NCBI GenBank assembly: GCA_003254885.1
Contig: QANT01005788.1
Span: forward strand, 422 to 64,421
DNA from: Purshia tridentata
Taxonomy: Eukaryota; Streptophyta; Magnoliopsida; Rosales; Rosaceae
DNA: 64,000 bases
Direction of reading: 5' to 3'
In this document: positions 1 to 14,100 of the stretch, piece by piece
How positions within the stretch are numbered: position 1 is the first letter of the stretch
How the letters are laid out: each line of letters opens with the position of its first letter
Notes under the pieces: generated by a model
Seen by the model: only the letters and a program-made list of their open reading frames with translations
The model's database searches: none
Told to the model about the DNA's origin: nothing
Program-made: the position numbers and the translations under genes

Positions 1-334
1 GGGGGTAGGTGGTCTAGTGAGGGAGGGAGGAAGAGAGATTTTTTTTACTGTAGGGTAAAAAGGAAAAAAAAATATTGAGAGGGTGGTCAATTCAGCACAA
101 AAGGGTAGTCGGAATAGTCTGGGCCTACAACAAAAGAGAAAAGGATAAAAGAGCTTGGGCTTAGGTCGGGCTACAAAAAGTCAAAAATGAATGGCCCAAA
201 CAGGCCCAAAAAATCCGAGTTCAGGGTACAGCAGGAATGTTCAAAGTCCCCATAAAACCCTAATGTCATCACTCCTTCACCGTTCCCTCCAACTCTGACG
301 GTAGTAGGATTTTCAGGTCTTTCTGCAAGCAACC
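1..334 (+). promoter_or_regulatory. RPF2 promoter with site II and telo-box motifs
   Basis: The stretch before the RPF2 start codon carries TGGGCC (120-125), TGGGCT (156-161) and two GGCCCA cores (193-198, 203-208). These are followed by a telo-box, AAACCCTAA, at 255-263. Site II elements (TGGGCY, bound by TCP factors) combined with a telo-box are the known signature of plant ribosomal-protein and ribosome-biogenesis promoters, which fits the gene downstream. No clear TATA box is seen. Confidence 0.7.
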
Positions 335-2234
335 ATGTTGAGAGTGAAAACTCCCCAGAAAGGAAAGGCCAGGAGAGAGCTAGAGAAACGCGCCCCCAAG
401 CTCGTAAGTATCCAAACACATGTTTGCTTCCCGGGAAAATAAAATTTGCCAATGTCCAAAAAGCAAAACTTAAATTTCGTTACTTTTGGTATTGTTTTTA
501 AAATATTGGGTTGTGATTGATTTTGAAGGTTGAGACCGGGAAGAAGACACTGATACTTCACGGCAGCAAGACGAGCAACGTGTTGAATGCCGTGTTGGGT
601 GAAATCTACCATTTGAAGAAGGGGAGTGCCGTGAAGTTCAGCCGCAGGCATGAGAATATTAGGCCTTTTGAAAGTGGTGGTGAGACTTCCCTTGAGTTCT
701 TTTCTCAAAAAACCGATTGCAGCATTTTCATTGTAAGTACAAATTTACTCACCATTTTGCTTCTGAAACCATTACTGTCATGTGGGCCTGGTTAAAATAT
801 ATATTTTTTTTCATGTGGACCTAGATTATGCAAGTGTTTTTATTTGCGGTTATGAAGGTAATCGGATTTTCAGTTAACCATTCTTCATTGTTAGTATTAA
901 TGATTATGTTTAGAAGATTGCTGCATGTTTTACATTTTTTTGTTTCTTTGAGCTGCGGCTTACAATAAATGTGTTTCTGCGTGTGTGTGTGTGTGTTAAG
1001 TGTAATGTATTGAGTTTGCGGTTCTCATTTTTGTGAGTTTTCATTGTTTTTATTTTTCAGTTTGGCTCTAGCTCAAAGAAGCGTCCTGACAATCTTGTTA
1101 TAGGGAGGACTTATGATCACCATATCTATGATCTTGTAGAGGTTGGGGTTGAAAATTTTAAACCCATGGATTCATTTAAATATGATAAGAAACTAGCTCC
1201 ACGTGTGGGGTCAAAACCTTTCATTTGTTTTATTGGAGAAGGATTTGAGAGTGTAGAAGAGCTGAAACATTTGAAGGAAGTTTTGCTTGATCTGTTGCGA
1301 GGAGAGGTTTGTCTTTGCTGCCCGTTACACATTGTTCTGTTTTGAATTTAGGAGGGATATTGATAAATTGTGGATATGGTATTGCAGGTTGTAGACAGAT
1401 TAAATCTTGCTGGGTTAGATCATGTATATGTATGTACAGCTATATCTTCAAACAGAGTGATCTTTACTCACTGTGCACTGCGGCTGAAGAAGTCTGGTAC
1501 AATAGTTCCAAGGATGGAACTAGTAGAAGTTGGCCCCTCCATGGATTTAGTAGTTCGTCGGCATCGTCTTCCTAATGACAGCCTAAGGAAAGAAGCCATG
1601 AGAGTAGCCAAAGATAAGCCTAAGAAGGTTGAATTACTAAACTCTCCTTCTGATCTCTCTAGTTTGTTTCACCATGTGACATATCTCTAATGCAATTCCT
1701 GTTTTTACTTGCAGGACAAAAATATTAAACAAGACACATTGCGGGGCAAGGTTGGGAAAATCAACATCCCGGATCAGAAGGTAAAAGGCAAAAGAAAATT
1801 CTTTCATTTAGCGGTAGTGCCCTGGTCTAGAGGGCAAACCTTAGTCTATAAAAGTACATGGCTTGAACCATTTTTCTTCCACTTCATCCTTTGGTCCCAT
1901 GGGCATAGATGTGTGGTGGAGGGCATTGCTTCTTCCACACCATGGCTGGGACATGAATTTTAACTTCACAGTGTACATAATTTGTTCCCCGTATATTGAA
2001 GTTAAGGTGTGACTGTTTACTATTCAAGGTGGTTTGCATGGTTGCTCTTTTGTAAAATTTATTATTATTTTTTTCTTAATTTAGGTTGGAGATACATTGT
2101 ATTTTCACACAAAGGTTGGAGATTCATTTGTGCCTAACAAAACAAAAGGAGTTAAAAGGGAGCGCCGTGAAACTAAAATGAAAAACAAGGATACCGAGCA
2201 GGCATCAAAAAGGCAGAAGGAAGATCCTGAGTAA
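335..2234 (+). CDS. RPF2: Ribosome production factor 2 homolog (Brix domain)
   Basis: Coding exons are 335-403, 529-732, 1061-1306, 1388-1627, 1715-1780 and 2085-2234; all introns are GT-AG and the product is 324 aa. The start MLRVKTPQKG and the block TGKKTLILHGSKTSNVLN match eukaryotic Rpf2. The Brix domain covers roughly residues 28-235, including FSRRHENIRPFE, NLVIGRTYDHH, PFICFIGEGFES and LRLKKSGT. The tail is lysine/arginine-rich (VKRERRETK, ASKRQKEDPE), as expected for a nucleolar protein. In yeast, Rpf2 with Rrs1 brings the 5S RNP (5S rRNA, uL5, uL18) into pre-60S particles; the same role is inferred here. The length is close to the Arabidopsis protein (about 314 aa). It converges tail to tail with HSFA3. 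Confidence 0.93.
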
Positions 2235-3558
2235 TTCTTTTTGGACAAGCAGGCTATTCTGGGATCAAGTTATGGTACTCTCTTGCTGCTACCGACTTGT
2301 GCTTTGGAAGGATCGGAGTGCAAATGGCCTGTTGTGACTCAACGATTGTGTTTTCTTATTTTATTTTCTCTACATATTTCTCTGTGTTTGCTCGTCACAT
2401 TGTACTGGATATGAGTATTATTTTTATGCTTGAAGTAATAGAACAAGAAGAAAATTCGATGAAGAAAATAAGACAAATACTTTCCAATTTAGTTTTGCTA
2501 ATTTTTATGTCATTTCAGTAATACCCAATCTGGTAATCCTCATCCCATAGACTACCAACTTCAATCAAAGAGAGCTTCAAATGGCCGCCATGCATGTGAT
2601 TGAACAAACATCACTGAACGTTAGACGTCCCTTGATGAATTTGGCTTAGCATAAAATATATTATATTCTAAAGTCTAACCGTTTGGTATCTTCCTTCTCA
2701 CTCATACTTGAGAAATTCTCGTATATAATATCCATCTTATAATAACTAGTGATTATACAAGGAGTAGTTGTGGCCTTATGTGTTTTCTTACAAAATAGAA
2801 CCGACATTTTGAATTCGAAACTCAAAGACTAGCTGTACCCCAAGGCGCCCAGATCATGCTCATCAAACTTTCACTTGTGCATGAAAAAATCTTAACGTCT
2901 TCTTGGCTGTATCTTCACGCAGCAACTGAAGAAATGAAGCTGGTAACAAGCACTACCAATCCTAAAGATTAAAACCAGAATATAAACGTTAAAAGTTTGG
3001 AGACTTCCCAATAGAAGCACAAGCCGACCATTGACAACCCAACCCAACTATCTATAAATCCCTCTAAATAAGAATAAGAATAAATTCAGAGATTAGACCA
3101 GTAATTTCTAGTCTTAGAACAGCTAGTAAAGAAGTACTGAAGTAACTATTAAGACGTGTATTATATCTAATAAGCAAGTTCTGAACATCATCTTACCGGA
3201 ACTTTACAAGCTTGAAAGGGCAATCCAGTATGCATGACCGCGTCTGCCCAAAAGAAGCTCACTGTCTTTCTCAAAGGTGACTGACCTGCAGTTTTCATAG
3301 CTCACAACCATCTGTTAGGAAGAAAACTATGGACACTAATGCAGCTTATAAGTAAGAACAGATTATTCACAAGAATTATCTCCTATAGACAGCTAAAACA
3401 AGTAAATTTCAGAATGGAAATTATAAATAAATGGAATAAAAGCTGATAATAAAGAATGAAACTCTGATATCAACTGAATATATTCATTAATATATCGTCC
3501 AAATAAGAGACTCGTGCAACTAAAAATAACTAGATCCACAAGGCCAGCAAATGCATCC
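2235..3558. other. Convergent spacer with the 3' ends of RPF2 and HSFA3
   Basis: The 3' UTR of RPF2 enters from the left and that of HSFA3 from the right. The sequence is AT-rich, and I see no domain-bearing reading frame, repeat or RNA gene. On the minus strand around 3240-3330 there are splice-like signals that might belong to a spliced HSFA3 3' UTR, but this cannot be settled from sequence alone. Confidence 0.5.
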
Positions 3559-6114
3559 CTATGGACCAGTAGTTTTGGATATGTCATCTTTCGGCTGGCC
3601 AACTTGATTCTCAGGATCAACAAATGCAGATTCATAAGCTGGCCACTTATCAATGTCCATTCCTCCTGCGGCTTGCAGGGGACATATATCCCACATATCT
3701 AGCAATCCACTTGTCACTCCTATCTCTGGCACATCAAAGTTGATCGGATTACTCCATAACTCTTTGCTAGAACTTGACATACCAGCACTGGCATCAAAAC
3801 CTATGCTCCATATATCATCTTGCTTCATCATGCTCTCAATCCCTGGAGAAAAGAGCTGTGGAACGGTCTTCTCTTTCACCAAATCCTCCTGAAAAGAGAC
3901 ATAAAACTCTGGATTAACCTCTTGTTGTGCGCTCAGAACACTCTTCCCTTTTAAAAATGGATCTTCAGTACCCATGCTTGATGCCCCTTCACAGTCTTGC
4001 TCTGGTGCTTTGGTAAATCCTTGTGTTTCTGCTACTTCATCCGATACAATTAACTCATCTGATGCAACATCCTTAAATTGAAATGGCATGCTTTCTGCAC
4101 CCAAACCCAGTTTTCCTGCCATAACTTCTGAAAGATGATGAGGAGGTTGTTCAATAGGAACTGGATTTAAATCTGGGTCTTCAGATGAAATGCTTAGGTT
4201 TCTCCAAGCAGGCTGGTACTTCACAATCTGCCCTTCCATATAAGAATCTGATTTACCTAGTTCATGCTGATGATGCTTGACAAATTTCCTCTGCACCCTT
4301 GAAGAGCCTATATCTTTCTGTCCTGTCTTCTGTTGAAGGCGCGGAAAGAATGCTGAGTCTTGAAGCAACTTGGCCATGAAAGAAACCATCTGCTTCTGCC
4401 TCTGCTCTGCAGATTGAAGCCTCTCATTCACCACATTCATATGGTGAACTGTGCCCCTCTGCTGCTGCTGCAATTCAATAACCTCCTGCATTAACATACT
4501 CCTCTCTTTTCTCAGCCTCTCTACCTCACCTTCCAGTCCAGACCTCCCTGCTTCGGCAGAAGGCCCAGTAAAGCTCTCAATCTGCAGGGACTGAGGTGAC
4601 TTGCGCCTCTGGATCTTCTTCAACAAATGCCGTTTGTGCCTCTGAAAAGCTTCATTCGCAAACTCCCACCTATCTGTATCAATCTTGCGAAACCCCTGAA
4701 TACAGTATCCAAAGTAAGTTAAGAATAAATGGGAAAGAAACAGTACAGAAATCAAAAGATAGATATGATTATTCAAATAGTAAACAAATGATCACGGAAG
4801 ATAATTTGAAGTCAGCAACTTTCAAGCATAGAGGAGCTAGCTGAACTGCAGTATACAATCTGCAAATCACCAAAACATAAAAGCTTCTCTAAGCATTAAA
4901 AAGGGGTGGTTGGAGGGAGTAGCAGTATAATATATAAACTGGCACAAAAACAGATTTCAATAAGAACCTGAATTCTACCTGCACAAGGCGAACTCCCCTC
5001 TCCAGTACACACTTAAGAGGGGAAGATGTTCTTTTCGTGGCAGTAAGCCTCCAGTCCTAATTACGCAATAAATGAAAGAAGAACCTCTACCATTTCCATA
5101 ACATTCACATGATAAAGACAAGTCTAACAGAACTGCTATATTATCCTGAGAAATTTAATCCGCAAGATAAAAAAAAATTGGAGAGATGATTCCAACACAT
5201 ACATGCCCATTAAGGTAGAACCACAGAATCCATGATACACCATCATCAAGAACAACAAAAAAGCAACATATTTTTGTCACTTAACCTGTGTAAACCATAA
5301 AGGTAAAAGGAAAACAAATGGCCAAGCATCGGATGACAAGAAACCTTATACATAAAAATGAACCTTTGTTTTTTTGGTCATGAATTACATATGAACCCTT
5401 CAATACAACAAATTGTGGGTTAAGATTACAAAAAGCACCAACTCTTCCAAAGTCTTACATCATATGTTAATTAATACAATGATTTTGGCCTCAGCTACAT
5501 CTATACAGAATTACCTCATCAAACCCAATTTAGAGAATAAACAACAATTTTTATAATAAGGAAAAACAAAAACAAAATAAAGGAAAAAAAAAAAAGCAAC
5601 AAAACAACAAAATTTACATACAGATGACACAGCCAATACAGGCGGTGTTACTGCAAATACCCACATAAGTATTAAGTTGGCGGACAAAGCTTGAGAAATT
5701 GTTGTGCTTGAAATTCCTTGGCAAGATGAGCCTAGAAAACTCCGTGGGGTCCCACACCACGAAGCTGTTGCCGCCGGAGCCCCACGAAATAATCGGATCA
5801 AGCAACGGGTCGTCGACCAGGTCGAAAGTCTTGGACAGGAACGGCGGGATCGGATTGCCCTGCAGACATTCGAGAGGCTGCGGTGGCACGATCACGCCCT
5901 CCGCTATGTTGCCGCCGCCGCCGGTAGACCAAGAAGAGTTGGTTACAGTGGAGAACGCTTCGAATTCCATTAGAGGAGACGAAAACGGAAGAGTTGGCTG
6001 AGAACCCAGTAATTTCTCAGACATTCCGAGTGGTGGTAACCCGACTGTCTCCGGGTCCAATTCAGCTGATGAAGTAGGTGGAGACTTTGGGTAGCTCTTG
6101 TCTTTTGGATTCAT
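3559..6114 (-). CDS. HSFA3: Heat stress transcription factor A3
   Basis: There are two coding exons, 6114-5665 and 4695-3559, giving 528 aa. The 969-bp intron sits at the conserved plant HSF position inside the DNA-binding domain, after RQLNTY. The DNA-binding domain covers residues about 88-181 ([42 protein letters not shown]). A basic NLS follows ([12 protein letters not shown], about 171-182), then the HR-A/B oligomerisation coiled coil with the class A spacing (about 203-262). The [10 protein letters not shown] lead-in, RRKSPQS, and the tryptophan-rich activation region ([32 protein letters not shown]) assign it to HSFA3 rather than A1 or A2. HSFA3 drives heat and drought gene expression downstream of DREB2A in Arabidopsis. 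Start chosen: first ATG of the exon, [10 protein letters not shown]. Confidence 0.93.
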
Positions 6115-6168
6115 GGAACCAAATAATTACTGTTACTAATATCAGTGAATCGATTTCTGGATTTCTCG

Positions 6169-6200
<32 letters not shown>

Positions 6201-6700
6201 AGAGAAGGTTGTAAACGTGGGTGTGGTCGGTGAAAAATGAGGGTTGGCGTTGGTATATAAGAGCGTCAAATAGTATTGCCGATAATGAGTTCAATAAAAA
6301 TCTTGAAAGAGAATCCAAAGGCGGTGGAGGGTTTGCCACTGCTACTAGTGTGGTCGTCACTCTGGTCATATAGAAGTTCCGAGCCATGTATTGGGGTCAG
6401 AGGGAAGTGGGGCTCGCTGCAATTTGAGAGAGTTTTATCGCCGACCTAGCGAGGGAGGGCGTTGTTTCCTGGGAGCTAGCGCTTTTTTAAAAATTAGTTA
6501 GTTTTATGGTGGTTCTGTTTTGGCGGGGACCCACTCTGGGCTTAGATATTTTTGTCTCTCTGATATTTGTGTGGACCACTTGCACTTGGTACTGTTGCAA
6601 GTTTGAAAATGACTGTTTGTAATTCTTGGTGATGAAGTTAACTGGGATAGCCAATCAGGTGGCAGTTTTGTCTCAACCAATCAGATTTGGGAGAACACGT
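6115..6700 (-). promoter_or_regulatory. HSFA3 promoter and leader: TATA, two DRE cores, CT tract
   Basis: Read on the minus strand, a TATA-like TTATATAC lies at 6260-6253. The DRE/CRT core ACCGAC is at 6231-6226, near the expected transcription start. On the plus strand, GCCGAC lies at 6440-6445, about 180 bp upstream of the TATA. The leader carries a (GA/CT)n pyrimidine tract at about 6170-6207. A single TTCnnGAA palindrome at 6756-6763 is a weak heat-shock-element candidate. DREB2A is known to activate HsfA3 through DRE sites in Arabidopsis; use of these sites here is inferred. Confidence 0.55.
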
Positions 6701-8107
6701 CAAACACTTGTTAGCTTAACACTACGTTGTATTCCGTTGACTCGCGGAATTGATATTCTGGAATGATAATCAAGAAATTATTATCATTTTTTTAATTAAA
6801 AAATGATTACCATTCAAATATTTGGTTTGAGTAATAGGAATCGTAATTTTTTCATCATTTAAAATGATATTTTCAATTTATATGGAGTTAATTTGATAAT
6901 TATAGACTACAATAAATGCTTTGCAAAGTGATAGGGAATAGCAAATCCAAGGGAGCTCAAGGGTTTCATATTCACCGATTCGTTCATACACATGAAAAAT
7001 GTAACATTGAAATGGTTGTACGTAACAAACAATGAATTAAATTTTAAATTTCGAATTAACTTAATTCCAAGATACCCAATATAGTAATGAACTCTCATAG
7101 AACTCTCATATCATTCTCTCAAGTCTCATAAATCCGCAATCCAAGGTGGGCCCATCGGTATTATACTAAGCATTAGCGTTGTAAATAAAAGTACAGGCAC
7201 CAATACTCACAAAGTCACAAGACTATTATTTTCACTTCAATTTTTCTTTTTGTCTTCGGTCCATTATGCAAAATCGTTTTTGTTTTTGTTTTTTTCCTAC
7301 TTGAAATCTCTGAATGGTTTAGACATTCCAATTTAGAGAATTTTTAATGTTCATGAGAAAAGTAAAAGAGAGGACAAACAATTTTTACCAACACATTGGT
7401 ATTCTCTATAACATTTATTTAAGTTTTTTTTTTTTTCAGAAGTTTTCAGGGTACATGGCCCCTCTTAGTCCGCCCCTGACGATCAATCAGACTGCTCTGC
7501 GGTATGTGACTGCTGAAAAAAGTATCTATTATCTTTGCTACTATTTTCACTTGGGAGAACGAAAAACAGAATGACTACCATTCACATTTATACAGTCATT
7601 ACACATGAAAGACAAGCTCAAGTTGTGTACCAAGCTCGGAAAGCTGATGTCTGATTCTAGTTGCACCCTTTACATAGAAAATTATGAATAAAAATTATAC
7701 TACTTTCCCAAGATGGAATGATGGAATGATTTTTGGTAAGACTTCCGTCGGAGGAAGAGATGGCAATGCAGACACTGTTGGCACTCATAGTTCCTTGATT
7801 TGCATAAAGAATCAGAATTCCCAATTAGCGGCAAGAACAGAAATGTACAATGATTCTGCAACCAGTTAAACAGAACAAGCATCAGAAATTTACACATAAA
7901 AGCTCAAAATACAGGAAACTGACCAAGCAAATAATAATATTTAATGAAAACAACACTTCAAGTGGTGTAGAGAGCACATGTACTTGGGGTATGTAGAAAG
8001 TTTTAGGCATACCCGAGACTATGAGCAGCATGTATGCCTGCTACACATCAAATCTCAAAAGAATGCTGTATTATGTGCATGAATAAGACTCCCAAGTGTT
8101 CACTCAT
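6701..8107. other. Spacer between HSFA3 promoter and CTR1 3' end
   Basis: AT-rich spacer. The right part (about 7900-8107) should hold the CTR1 3' UTR, since the CTR1 stop codon is at 8110-8108. No conserved protein, RNA gene or clear transposon was found. The stretch 6760-6880 resembles the AT-rich interiors of small transposons elsewhere in the window, but no matching termini were found. Confidence 0.4.
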
Positions 8108-11100
8108 TCAGGTGAGTAATGGCATGTCTGCACGACTAGGTTGAGGCCCAGGAGCTTTAATCATTTGCTTCAAAGATTCCATGATATCAGCAAATGAAGG
8201 TCGTTTCCAGGGCTCACTGCAACATGACAATTGTTATTGAAAAAAAAGCATTGAAAGGGGAGATTTGTGTGCAGAATTCAGAGTTTTAATATAAGAAATT
8301 AGAATGAAACTCACTTGGCCCAGCAAGCCTCAATCATAGAAGCCACTTGAGGATTTAAATCACGTGGAATTTGAAGCCTTCTGTTCTTAAAACCAACAGC
8401 TGCCACAACCTAAACATAGAATAGAAAGGCTACATATCATCATGATCAATGACCTCATGCAAAGGTAACACAAGATACACAATTGGGTAATATTCTTAAC
8501 TGAAAGAGAAAACTGGAAGAGATGTTAAACATTTTCATAATCATCAGCTCTAAAGGATATTCCCTAAATCCCCTTTATAATCTCTAAAAAAAATCAGCAA
8601 CACAGACTATATGTATGGTTGTTCACTTCCATCAATTAACTTGTTAACTTCAAAAAACAAACCTGTGGTGGATTTAAATTACCCCACGGCTCTTGCAATG
8701 TTGAAAGTTCCCACAGTATTACACCAAAACTGTAAACATCTGACTTCTCATTTGATGGTTCATCACGCAGAACTTCTGGTGCCATCCATTCAGGCTAATA
8801 AAACAGAGAGATAAAATTTCAGTTTCCAATTGTGATGAAAAATGTAAGCCACCTTAAAATGGTGACTTTCAGGTTGTCATCTAGTTTAAAAGAACTTACA
8901 GTCCCAGCAGCTGACTTTGATGAAAGATAGGTGTTCGCCTTCAAACGAGAAAGACCAAAATCGCAAACCTAAATCATCAAAATGGTAACATTGCAGTAAG
9001 TAAATAAGTAAGATTGTGGTCAAGTATCACATTTCGGCTTCATTCCAAACAAAAAAAAATACTTCATAGTCCTGCTCAGGTCACTAAAAATTAAACCTAT
9101 GAGAGCCCAGAGGCCCAGCTTCTTAACCATTTAAATAAAAATTTGAGTCCATTTTAAGCACCAAACCATAAGCAAAATCCAATCTGGTGAGCTAAGAAGA
9201 TCCTCACCTTTACGGTATATTTTTTGTCAACCAAAAGATTTGGAGATTTTAAATCTCGATGAACAATGGGAGGATTGCGTCTATGAAGATAATTCATTCC
9301 TTTTGCCTGTGTGAAACAATTTCAAATCATCTACCCGAAAACAGTGAAAAGAAACTTATATAAACAGAAAAGGTAGAATAAAGAAGCTACAAAAAACAAG
9401 TAGTATAAGATGCACACCACATCAAAAGCCATATTCAACCGGCGCCTCTCATCCAGCACCTCCCTTGCACCAGGTTTATGCAGTAGCCTATACAAGCTAC
9501 CTCTGCAATTTAGAGCCCATAATTTAGATCATTAAACAATTTAAAAAGCTCTTAAGGGCTCTTAAGGTGGTATAAATTTCAAATACGGGCAAAAATTTCT
9601 ATATTCTTTTTTTGGAGGGAGGAGGGGAGGAGGGGTGGGTGTAAGAGGACATCAGTAAACCTTGATAAATATTCCGTGACTATGGACAAGTTTGGGGGTT
9701 TTGTAACTGCACCCATAAAGAGAACAATGTTTGGATGCTGCAGGCGTCTCATTATTGTAACCTATCAAACAAAAGAAAGGAAACTGCATCTCAAATCAAG
9801 ACAAGGAAATTCAGACCAATCAATTATGTTTTTAAAATCCCAATTTGTTCAAACATGCTGCCACTGCGTACCTCCCTCAAAAATTCTTCAAAGCGTTCCG
9901 CATGAAACTCTTGCTCCATAAGAATCTTCACAGCAACATCCTTAAATGTAAAATATGTATCAGTGTTACAAGTATAAGGGAAAAAAATTAGATTTTATGA
10001 GAGCACAGAATAAACAGATTAGGTGCTTACAGAACCCTGCCAATCTGCACGATGAACAGTTCCAAAAGAACCTGAAAATGCACATTGTCAATTTTTTACA
10101 AACTCACTTTTATGAACTGCATTGAATGCATGAAGTGCATATAAGATCATTAAGCTATTAAATAACCTTTCATATTTGTACTGATAGCCAAACAAAAGGC
10201 TAACATACCTGCACCAATTCTCTCTTTTAATACAAGATCACTCCATGGAATGTCCAAATCACCCACATCCAGGGTGAGCTCTTTACTTGGTTTACTAGAA
10301 ACCAGTTGAACTGCCTCAACAAACCTTGAGTCCTTATTTTTGTCCACCCTTGGAACATCTCTATGTCCTATAGGAGGTATAAAATTTAGAGGCATTGGAT
10401 CTTTTACAATGGCTGGTGTGTGTAAAATGTTCTGACAAGGATTACTTGATTTAAACAATTGGGGATTTCTATCTTCAACAATTGGTTGAGAAACTTTTCC
10501 ACGCATAGAAGTTTCATCGTTCGGATTTCTATCAAATTGCTTAGGATACACAGAGAACTCCTTATTGTCCTCATCAGCAACACTTCCTGTGACAATAGAA
10601 AACAACATTTTGTGAACCGGAATTGTTATAATAGATGAATGCCAATTTACAGGATGACAATATAAACAGAACCACCAGCATTTTTATACCTAGAATTATA
10701 GGCAAAGGCTTAACAGATACTTAAACTTAGAATCAATATAATAGATGAATGCCAATTAACAGTTCAATGTAAACATAACCACAACATAGTTTATTCCTAG
10801 AACAATATTTAAAGACTTAACAAATAAGGAACTTGGAATTGTATTAATAGATGATTTACAAGATCCCAATGTAAACAAAACCACAACATAACGGAAAATA
10901 AAATTGATTAATTTTCAACTTGATAATTAGCACCCCTTTCTTCCATTCTACACTCGTCTGACATTAACAAGTATCTATCCCAACCCAAAAGAATAAATAA
11001 ATAAAAAAGAATTAAACAAGGTCAAACTAAATGATGCATCAGCACAATATACCATCTCTGCTCATTTACATCAATTTTTAATTGAGATAAACCTCTAGGA

Positions 11101-14100
11101 ATATTCATTGAGGTTTTCACAAGTTGAAAAAAAAATTAAAAAAAAAACTAGATGATTTTTTAGATGTACTACTTATAAAGAAAAATTATTAATTTCAAAG
11201 GAGAGGGTGTTCTAGCGAGTTCATATTGTACGTAATTATAAGGACACTTCCAAGCTCATTCCCTCACAATTGCGCTCAATCAACTATAATTTAGCACGAC
11301 AGATTTATGTAACCATGATCATTGTCAGGGATGTGTGTATACATAAAATTATTAAATGTATGTGTCAGCCTCTGTTTATGTGTGTATAGTTTCATACATG
11401 CATACTTTTTACTGGGTTCTCCAAATATAAATAGACAGAGATTGATAGACATAATGCACTCAGCCATATCCTTAATATTATTTTAGGATTCTGTGGAGTG
11501 GTTTATTCACGTCATACTGTACCTGCATCCTATACTCGTGTCTATGCTTAATAGTGTCCGTTTTAGCAGGGACAGGTTGTCATAAAACAAATTCAACAGT
11601 AGATCATTTCAAAATCACTCAAACAATACCATTTGTTTATATAAATTCCCAGAAAAAGTTTTCTCTTTTTAAATTGATAAGAGTTGAAAGCATGAGATGA
11701 TCTGAATTTTGATTTTTTAACAAAGAAAAAAGGCAGATATGCACAAGCTCCCCCACACAGTGATGCTAACCAGATCAAAACAGTAAAATTAAATCTCGAC
11801 TATCAGAAAAAATTATAAAAGGAATAGATATGCCAACAAAACATGGACTTATCATCTATATATATCATTGTTTTGAGAGTCAAACAATCACCTGCGGAAG
11901 CTTCATCAAATACAAGATTAAGCGATTGACAGTCTGAGAAATATTGTTTTGCCAGTGACCTGAAATCAATGGTAGGATCAACTGGTTTTAGTCTCGGAAA
12001 GCGCAGTGGGGAAGAAATTGAGATGGATGATGGACCATTGAGCAAGGAATCGGGCTCGCATAAGTAACCTGGATTCACAATCAAATCGACTAAATACTCC
12101 CTGGAGTGAAAGAAAATACACCATGTCAGATTTCTCTACCAATTTGATAAAAAGGGAATGAAATTTAGGACAACCCCATTCTCCACTTAAAGAAACATCC
12201 ACTTAAAGAAACATTCTCTCCAACTGCAATTTGATCGTGATTGTTTTCCTACGTAAATGTTATTGAGTTTACCATAAACCAAGAAATTCAAACAAATACA
12301 AAGATTGTAATAACTTATTGTCATTCAGTAACTTGCATGAGTTTCGCAGTGATGCACCATGCAAATCTTGAAAGCAAATTGCATTACTAGTTGAAAATAT
12401 TGATACATATCATAGTTAACAATAAATCATACCTGTCAAGCGTAAAGCGGACAAGACAAGAGGAAGCATCATCTCTTGTGCAATATTTACAGCCTTTGGC
12501 AATTCGACATGGTAAATCAATTGTGTCAGCTAGCACCTTCAAAGATCACAAATGGAGCTTATATGAATCATATTAAGAACATATGAATAATAATTAGCGA
12601 AAACAGATTGCCATTCATATGTTAAAAGTACAATGTTCTACGATTCTAATCAAACTAAAATTTTTGAAGTGTTATTTATAACAAAATAAGAGAGAATCAC
12701 TCTCTTTCTACAAAATTCTTTTTTCTTATCACTAAACAAGAAATCATAGCTCCAACAATTTAAAAAAATCAAGCAAAGAAACTTCTTCCAAGGAAAATGA
12801 AGATATTAAATTAAATTGGAACCTTACTTTGAATAATATAGCACGATGTCTACATAGGCCAACTGAAAGGCTGCCTATTGGAACAACTACAGATCCTAAG
12901 CAATCCTTCAAATCATCACTGCTCTCCCTCCATCTGGAAACAAATTCATCCTCTCCCATGGAAGCTGAACCCCTTGTGATAGCAATAAAAACTCGGTTAC
13001 AAATGAATGCTAGACATAGATGTTCTAGAAAGATGTGGAGAGAAGGTACAGACAGCTCACCCCATGCGGTTGCATACAAGCTTTGCCAGATGCTCTACAA
13101 TCTCTTCTGTTCTTATGCAAGTACGAGAAATGCTGATGACCCTATTTTGGAGTTCCTTTAAGCTGGGATCACTACATCGATCAATCAAAACCACTTCAAT
13201 AGAAGAACCAATGCCATGATCAATGGACCTTAAGGATTCAATTGTTGGTATGCGACCATTCTCTTGCATATCAGTGCACACAGTCCATACATACGGATCT
13301 ATCCCATGAATTAGGTAAAAACCATCAGGCACTTTGTCAAAGTACGACAGGCAGCCATTCACCTGATGCACATTATATCATAGGATAGGATAAATCCATA
13401 TATCACCAGAATATTGTTTCCAAAGCATCTATTAAACTCCATTAAATATAGGGCTGGGGGAGAGAGAAAATGAATCATACAATATATATACATGATTCCT
13501 TGTAAGATATCTAGCATGTTAGGCTGTGAATAAAGGCCACACATTCAATCATGATTTTACCTAATCAACGATTATGATTAACAGTCTGGCACCATAACAT
13601 ACTAGACTGTCTGACAAGAGAAAATCTATATATATATATATTGGAGTTATATTATTACCGAAACCCAACTCAATCATAAGAAATGATTTCATTAATTGAC
13701 AACATCTAAAGGGATCGATTACTCTATCTTCCTAGTTACTAGAAGGACAGAACCAAAGATGCATTACACTTCTAAATTCCATTGCTGACCATTTCTTTGT
13801 TCATAACAGTTTTGTAATTTAAGTAGCTTAGTGTTAATTTAAGGATGTTATCTAAATCCACTCATCAAATTAAGATGCAATCCAAGTGAAGATCACACAA
13901 CACAAACACCTTTTTCTTAGGAAATAGGATACAAGAGATAATGTACAAAATGTATATTTGGTCTAAATGAAGCATCCATTGTTCTGTGATCAATTGCTTG
14001 CTCGACAACAGGCTAGGTTGTGGAAGAAATATAGTTCTAAGAAGAACAATGTGTTCTTGTTAGATGTGGAGCATGCGAAAGGATTGCAATAAAAGGGCAT

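Noticed and set aside
5511-5801. Minus-strand 96-codon frame over HSFA3 exon 1
   Set aside because: It is an alternative frame of the HSFA3 DNA-binding-domain exon and adjoining intron.
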